From NCBI GenBank assembly GCA_934122275.1, contig CAKOWI010000005.1, positions 14,320 through 78,319 on the forward strand: a stretch of DNA of 64,000 nt. The letters are read 5' to 3'. Below are positions 60,590 through 64,000 of the stretch, in pieces (positions within the stretch are counted from its first letter, which is position 1; each line of letters starts with the position of its first letter). Under the pieces are notes generated by a model. The model saw only the letters and a program-made list of their open reading frames with translations, searched no databases and was not told where the DNA came from. Made by a program: the position numbers and the translations under genes. This DNA is from an uncultured Bacilli bacterium. GTDB taxonomy: Bacteria > Bacillota_I > Bacilli_A > RF39 > UBA660.

Positions 60590-61072
60590 ATGAAACAAGA
60601 AGTAAAAAGTGTAGTTGTAACGGTTATTTGTGTCGGATTAATTATAGCAGTAGTATATTTATCAACGGCTTATTTTCTAACTGGTGAAATAGGAAATAAG
60701 TCAAAGGTTACTAAAAAAACCACTGAAAGTTATTCTGGATTGAGCCTTAATTATGAAAATATGATAATTGCTGGTAAGGTATTTGATATGAAAGAAAGTA
60801 GCTATATGGTAATATTCTTCTCTCAAGATAAAATTAATGATGAATTAAAAAGTACTTTATCATCATATGATAGTTTGGGAAAAGAAACTAAATTATATAA
60901 GGTAAATATCGATGAAACCATTAATAAATACGTAAAAAGTGATGAACAAAATGATTCTGCAACTAATAGTAATGAGTTAAAAATAAATAAAACAACACTT
61001 ATTACTATTACAAATGGTAAGATAACATCCTACATAACGGATAACGACACAATAATTAATACTTTAAAGTAA
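60590..61072 (+). CDS. membrane-anchored thioredoxin-fold-like protein without active-site Cys
   Basis: 160 residues. One N-terminal helix (about 8-30), then a predicted alpha/beta domain with SYMVIFFSQDK, KLYKVNIDET and TTLITITNGKI, spacing that resembles thioredoxin-like folds, but no CxxC. I do not recognise it with certainty. ATG 60590 follows AGGGTGAGAGT; the GTG at 60581 overlaps that site. Ends before a strong terminator. Confidence 0.6.
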   Translation: MKQEVKSVVVTVICVGLIIAVVYLSTAYFLTGEIGNKSKVTKKTTESYSGLSLNYENMIIAGKVFDMKESSYMVIFFSQDKINDELKSTLSSYDSLGKETKLYKVNIDETINKYVKSDEQNDSATNSNELKINKTTLITITNGKITSYITDNDTIINTLK

Positions 61073-61107
61073 CTTAAATATGAATTTGTACAAAAAACGT
61101 AGGCATA

Positions 61108-61158
61108 AAAAAGTGACTAATTTTTGTTGGCGACTTCATTAAATAGTTGCTTTTTTTC
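61108..61158 (+). terminator. Rho-independent terminator
   Basis: AAAAAGTGACTA pairs with TAGTTGCTTTTT (two wobbles) around a 24-base loop with T-run. Confidence 0.72.
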
Positions 61159-61219
61159 TTTTTTGATATGTTTACTTTACTAGGCTTAAGTGTTATACTT
61201 TTATCATGCGGAGGTTATC

Positions 61220-62515
61220 ATGAAAAGGGTAAAAAATGAAGAAGATAAAAAAAGTGGTAAAAGTAGCAGTAACAAAAATAAAAAATTTATGGATAAATTA
61301 AATAGAAAATTAAATAAAGATGCAGATTGTAAGGTATATGAATTAATAATATTTGGTGCATTAATTGTATTTATGACCGCATTTATGTCAGTTTTCATAA
61401 TGAATATAGTTTCAAATTCAAAGCAAACGAGCCTTACATCTAAAAGTAATAAAGACGAATTAGCAGAGTTAGAAGAAGTGTATGATACTATAAAAACATC
61501 TTATTATAAGGAAGTAGATAGCAAAAAAATGATAGATGAAGCAATTAATGGTATGCTATCTTCATTAAATGATCATCATACAAGTTATTTTAATAAGAAA
61601 CAAACTGATGATTTTAATAAATTGATGAATGGTTCTTACGAGGGAATTGGTGTTGAGATATCTTCGGATAAAGATGGAAATATTGTTATTTTATCAGTTT
61701 TCAAAAACTCACCCGCAAGCGAGGTTGGTCTAAAATTTGGTGATGTATTTGTAAAGGTAGATGGTAAAAAGATAGAAAAGATGACTCCAACTGATGTAGT
61801 TGCTTTAATTCAAGGTAATAATAAGACAAAAGTTAATATCACTATTAAAAGAAACGAAAAGGAAATGAATTTTGAAGTAGAAAAGAAAAATATAGAAATA
61901 GAATCAGTTGAGTCAAAAGTATATGACGAGAATAATAAAAAAATAGGATATCTCATCATAAATAATTTTGCCAACAACACTTATGATCAATTTAGAAAAA
62001 ATTTGGAGGAAATAGAGGAAAAAAATATATCCGGCTTAGTAATAGACGTCAGAGGAAATTCCGGCGGCTACCTTCATAGTGTGACCAACATACTTGAGAT
62101 GTTATTACCAAAAAACACCGTAATGTATCAAATTGCCGATAAAAAAACTACGACAAAATACAAAACTGAAACGATAGAATCAAGAAATTATCCAATAGCA
62201 ATACTAGTAGATAAGGCTAGTGCATCCGCATCAGAAATTCTTGCAGTATCGCTAAAGGAATCATACGGAGCATACGTAGTTGGAACTAGCACATACGGAA
62301 AAGGTACTGTACAAACAACAAAATTATTAAGCAGTGGTGGCATGATTAAGTATACAATCCAAAAATGGTTATCACCGAAAGGCAATTGGATAAATGATGT
62401 GGGTGTATCTCCAACAAACGAAGTGGAATTAAAAGAAGAATATAATCAAAATCCAATAGACGAAAATGATAATCAATTACAAAAAGCACTTGAGTTAGTG
62501 TCAAAAAATAATTAA
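61220..62515 (+). CDS. S41 family carboxy-terminal processing protease
   Basis: 431 residues. Cytoplasmic Lys-rich N-terminus (1-45), one helix (about 53-72), PDZ domain (about 140-230: SYEGIGVEISSD, PASEVGLKFGD) and S41 domain with catalytic Ser in DKASASASEIL (about 334-344) and Lys in GTSTYGKGTVQ. Resembles CtpA/CtpB; CtpB cleaves SpoIVFA during sporulation, so a sporulation role is possible. ATG 61220 follows GGAGGTTATC. Confidence 0.9.
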   Translation: MKRVKNEEDKKSGKSSSNKNKKFMDKLNRKLNKDADCKVYELIIFGALIVFMTAFMSVFIMNIVSNSKQTSLTSKSNKDELAELEEVYDTIKTSYYKEVDSKKMIDEAINGMLSSLNDHHTSYFNKKQTDDFNKLMNGSYEGIGVEISSDKDGNIVILSVFKNSPASEVGLKFGDVFVKVDGKKIEKMTPTDVVALIQGNNKTKVNITIKRNEKEMNFEVEKKNIEIESVESKVYDENNKKIGYLIINNFANNTYDQFRKNLEEIEEKNISGLVIDVRGNSGGYLHSVTNILEMLLPKNTVMYQIADKKTTTKYKTETIESRNYPIAILVDKASASASEILAVSLKESYGAYVVGTSTYGKGTVQTTKLLSSGGMIKYTIQKWLSPKGNWINDVGVSPTNEVELKEEYNQNPIDENDNQLQKALELVSKNN

Positions 62516-62517
62516 AC

Positions 62518-62573
62518 AAAAAGCAGCCAAGGAAGTTAGCTGAAATGCTAATTTCTAATATTGGTTGTTTTTT
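62518..62573 (+). terminator. Rho-independent terminator
   Basis: CAGCCAA (62524-62530) with TTGGTTG (62561-62567), inner GAAGTTAGC/GCTAATTTC stem, six-T tail. Confidence 0.8.
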
Positions 62574-62628
62574 ATAAAGTTTTAAGTAACAAAGTCGTTC
62601 ACTGTAATTTTTCCATTGTTCTTATGAC

Positions 62629-62655
62629 CTCAAGTTATGACTTGAGTTTTTCTTT
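62629..62655 (+). terminator. second terminator-like hairpin before the DUF402 gene
   Basis: CTCAAG-TTATGA-CTTGAG stem and T-run, downstream of the previous terminator and with no gene between them; it may be an attenuator or end an unseen small RNA. Confidence 0.6.
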
Positions 62656-62687
62656 TAAAAAGTATAATATAATTGTGGGAGAGAAAT

Positions 62688-63227
62688 ATGAGAAATTTAA
62701 AAATAGGAGATATATACACTATACATTGTTATAAACATGATGGAACTATTCATAGGACATGGAATAAAACAATGCTAATTGATATTAATAAGGATTTTTT
62801 GGTCTTCGCGAATGAGAAATCAAGGGTTAATAATTGTGATGGACGGGTATGGTACACGAAAGAACCTGCAATAATTTATTATTTTAAAGACAAATGGTAT
62901 AATGTCATAACACAATTTAAAGAAAACGGAATATATTATTATTGTAATGTGGCAAGTCCCACTATAATAGAAGGTAAAACAATAAAATACATTGATTATG
63001 ATTTAGATCTAAGGGTGTTTCCTGATGATAGCTATAAAATTTTAGATGAATCAGAATATGAATATCACAAAGAAAAAATGAACTATCCGGAGGAAATAGA
63101 TAGAATAGTTAAATATGAATTAGATAACTTGATAAAACTTTTCAAATCAAAAAAAGGTCCCTTCGATAATAGTGAGGTAAAAAACTATTACAATATATAT
63201 ATGAAAATAATAGGTAATAAAAAATAA
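62688..63227 (+). CDS. DUF402 nucleoside tri/diphosphatase (Ntdp/FomD family)
   Basis: 179 residues. The conserved block YCNVASP ... GKTIKYIDYDLDLRVFPD (about 86-110, with metal-binding Asp/Glu) and the C-terminal LDESEYEYH motif are those of the family including Bacillus Ntdp (YgaC). Hydrolyses nucleoside tri- and diphosphates. ATG 62688 follows GGGAGAG; the TTG at 62673 overlaps the -10/site region. TATAAT at 62663-62668. Confidence 0.88.
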   Translation: MRNLKIGDIYTIHCYKHDGTIHRTWNKTMLIDINKDFLVFANEKSRVNNCDGRVWYTKEPAIIYYFKDKWYNVITQFKENGIYYYCNVASPTIIEGKTIKYIDYDLDLRVFPDDSYKILDESEYEYHKEKMNYPEEIDRIVKYELDNLIKLFKSKKGPFDNSEVKNYYNIYMKIIGNKK

Positions 63228-63352
63228 AAACTTATCATATATATATAGAGTAGTAAATAATTTTTTTTAGTGCAAAGTGAATACCAAAATTCGCCCCAAA
63301 ACTTCAATTTACACAAAAAAGTAAAAAAAATGAAAAAAAATGAAAAAATATG

Positions 63353-63381
63353 TTGACATGTTTTAGACACTGTGGTATATT
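63353..63381 (+). promoter_or_regulatory. rRNA promoter P1
   Basis: TTGACA (63353-63358), 17-base spacer, extended TGG plus TATATT (63376-63381). The downstream CAATATGCAC is shared with P2. Confidence 0.8.
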
Positions 63382-63410
63382 CAATATGCACTTGAAAAAA
63401 GGAGCTGCAA

Positions 63411-63467
63411 ATGCTTATAACAAAAGCAAATGATGATTTAAAAAAACAAAAAAAATTAAAAAAATAG
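63411..63467 (+). CDS. 18-residue leader ORF between rRNA promoters
   Basis: ATG 63411, six bases after AAAGGAG, to TAG 63465-63467, encoding MLITKANDDLKKQKKLKK. The stop abuts the P2 -35. Good ribosome site, no known homologue; may be chance in an A-rich leader. Confidence 0.3.
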   Translation: MLITKANDDLKKQKKLKK

Positions 63468-63496
63468 TTGACATCAAATGCTTAATGTGTTATATT
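63468..63496 (+). promoter_or_regulatory. rRNA promoter P2
   Basis: TTGACA (63468-63473), 17-base spacer, extended TGT plus TATATT (63491-63496), then CAATATGCAC as in P1; 115 bases from P1. Confidence 0.82.
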
Positions 63497-63545
63497 CAAT
63501 ATGCACACGAAAAAGTGTAAACTAAATCAAAAATGATTTAGAAAT

Positions 63546-63575
63546 GATCTTTGAAAACTGAGCAAAACGTCAAGA
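63546..63575 (+). promoter_or_regulatory. pre-rRNA leader element
   Basis: GATCTTTGAAAACTGAGCA is the leader motif found before 16S in many Bacilli, used in antitermination and processing. The rest of 63228-63352 is an A/T-rich spacer in which I see no gene. Confidence 0.6.
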
Positions 63576-63616
63576 TTATTTGAGTAGCTAGGAATTACGA
63601 ACAAACAAAATTATAT

Positions 63617-64000
<384 letters not shown>

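Overview
The window is a low-GC Gram-positive chromosome segment. Genes carry strong AGGAGG-type ribosome binding sites, ATG/GTG/TTG starts and standard stops. Three products point to an endospore former: Spo0A (33477-34265), the coat protein GerQ (10946-11353) and a SleB/CwlJ-type cortex hydrolase (2955-3380). Codon bias, gene order and the partial 16S rRNA at the right edge suggest an uncultured, probably gut-associated lineage of Bacilli close to the Mollicutes branch. That placement is my inference; no database was consulted.

Layout. 1-5 kb: an edge-truncated unknown gene, a remnant of an IS3-type element joined to the tail of a C5-cytosine methyltransferase, and a cell-wall/germination cluster (LysM amidase lacking its 5' end, cortex hydrolase, small membrane protein, LysM protein with a degenerate amidase domain). 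5-17 kb: nucleosidase, TspO, an ABC exporter pair, LemA, GerQ, PduL, a FemX-like ligase, a zinc-ribbon/RDD protein, DusB and a transporter with an inserted TM2 domain. 17-24.6 kb: a ClpC-like unfoldase, a small ORF with tandem Cys codons before cysS, a CmpB-type membrane protein, a 19-repeat surface protein and clpP. 24.7-37 kb: a uridine-kinase-like enzyme, the glycolytic genes gapA, pgk and tpiA interleaved with glycolipid/membrane genes, spo0A, a Bax-inhibitor-type protein, an interrupted class B sortase and a secreted protein.

37.3-51.5 kb is one long S10-spc-alpha ribosomal operon (rpsJ to rplQ, including secY, adk, map, infA and rpoA; rpmD is missing between rpsE and rplO). It starts at a near-consensus promoter with a structured leader and ends at a UUCG hairpin. 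51.6-56 kb inserts surface-protein genes and a short-chain dehydrogenase joined in frame to a type IV prepilin. The usual tail ecfA1-ecfA2-ecfT-truA follows. 59-64 kb holds small membrane/lipoprotein genes, an S41 protease, a DUF402 phosphatase and an rRNA operon start with two near-identical promoters.

The most interesting signals are: (i) a roughly 70-bp promoter module with an 8/9-G tract in its spacer, present before two unrelated envelope genes and looking phase variable; (ii) the 29-codon ORF with adjacent Cys codons before cysS; (iii) a 27-bp inverted repeat over the start codon of the gene after cysS; (iv) several family members that have lost catalytic residues (amidase, ClpC second ATPase ring, triosephosphate isomerase, nucleosidase); and (v) in-frame fusions or interruptions (SDR-pilin, sortase).
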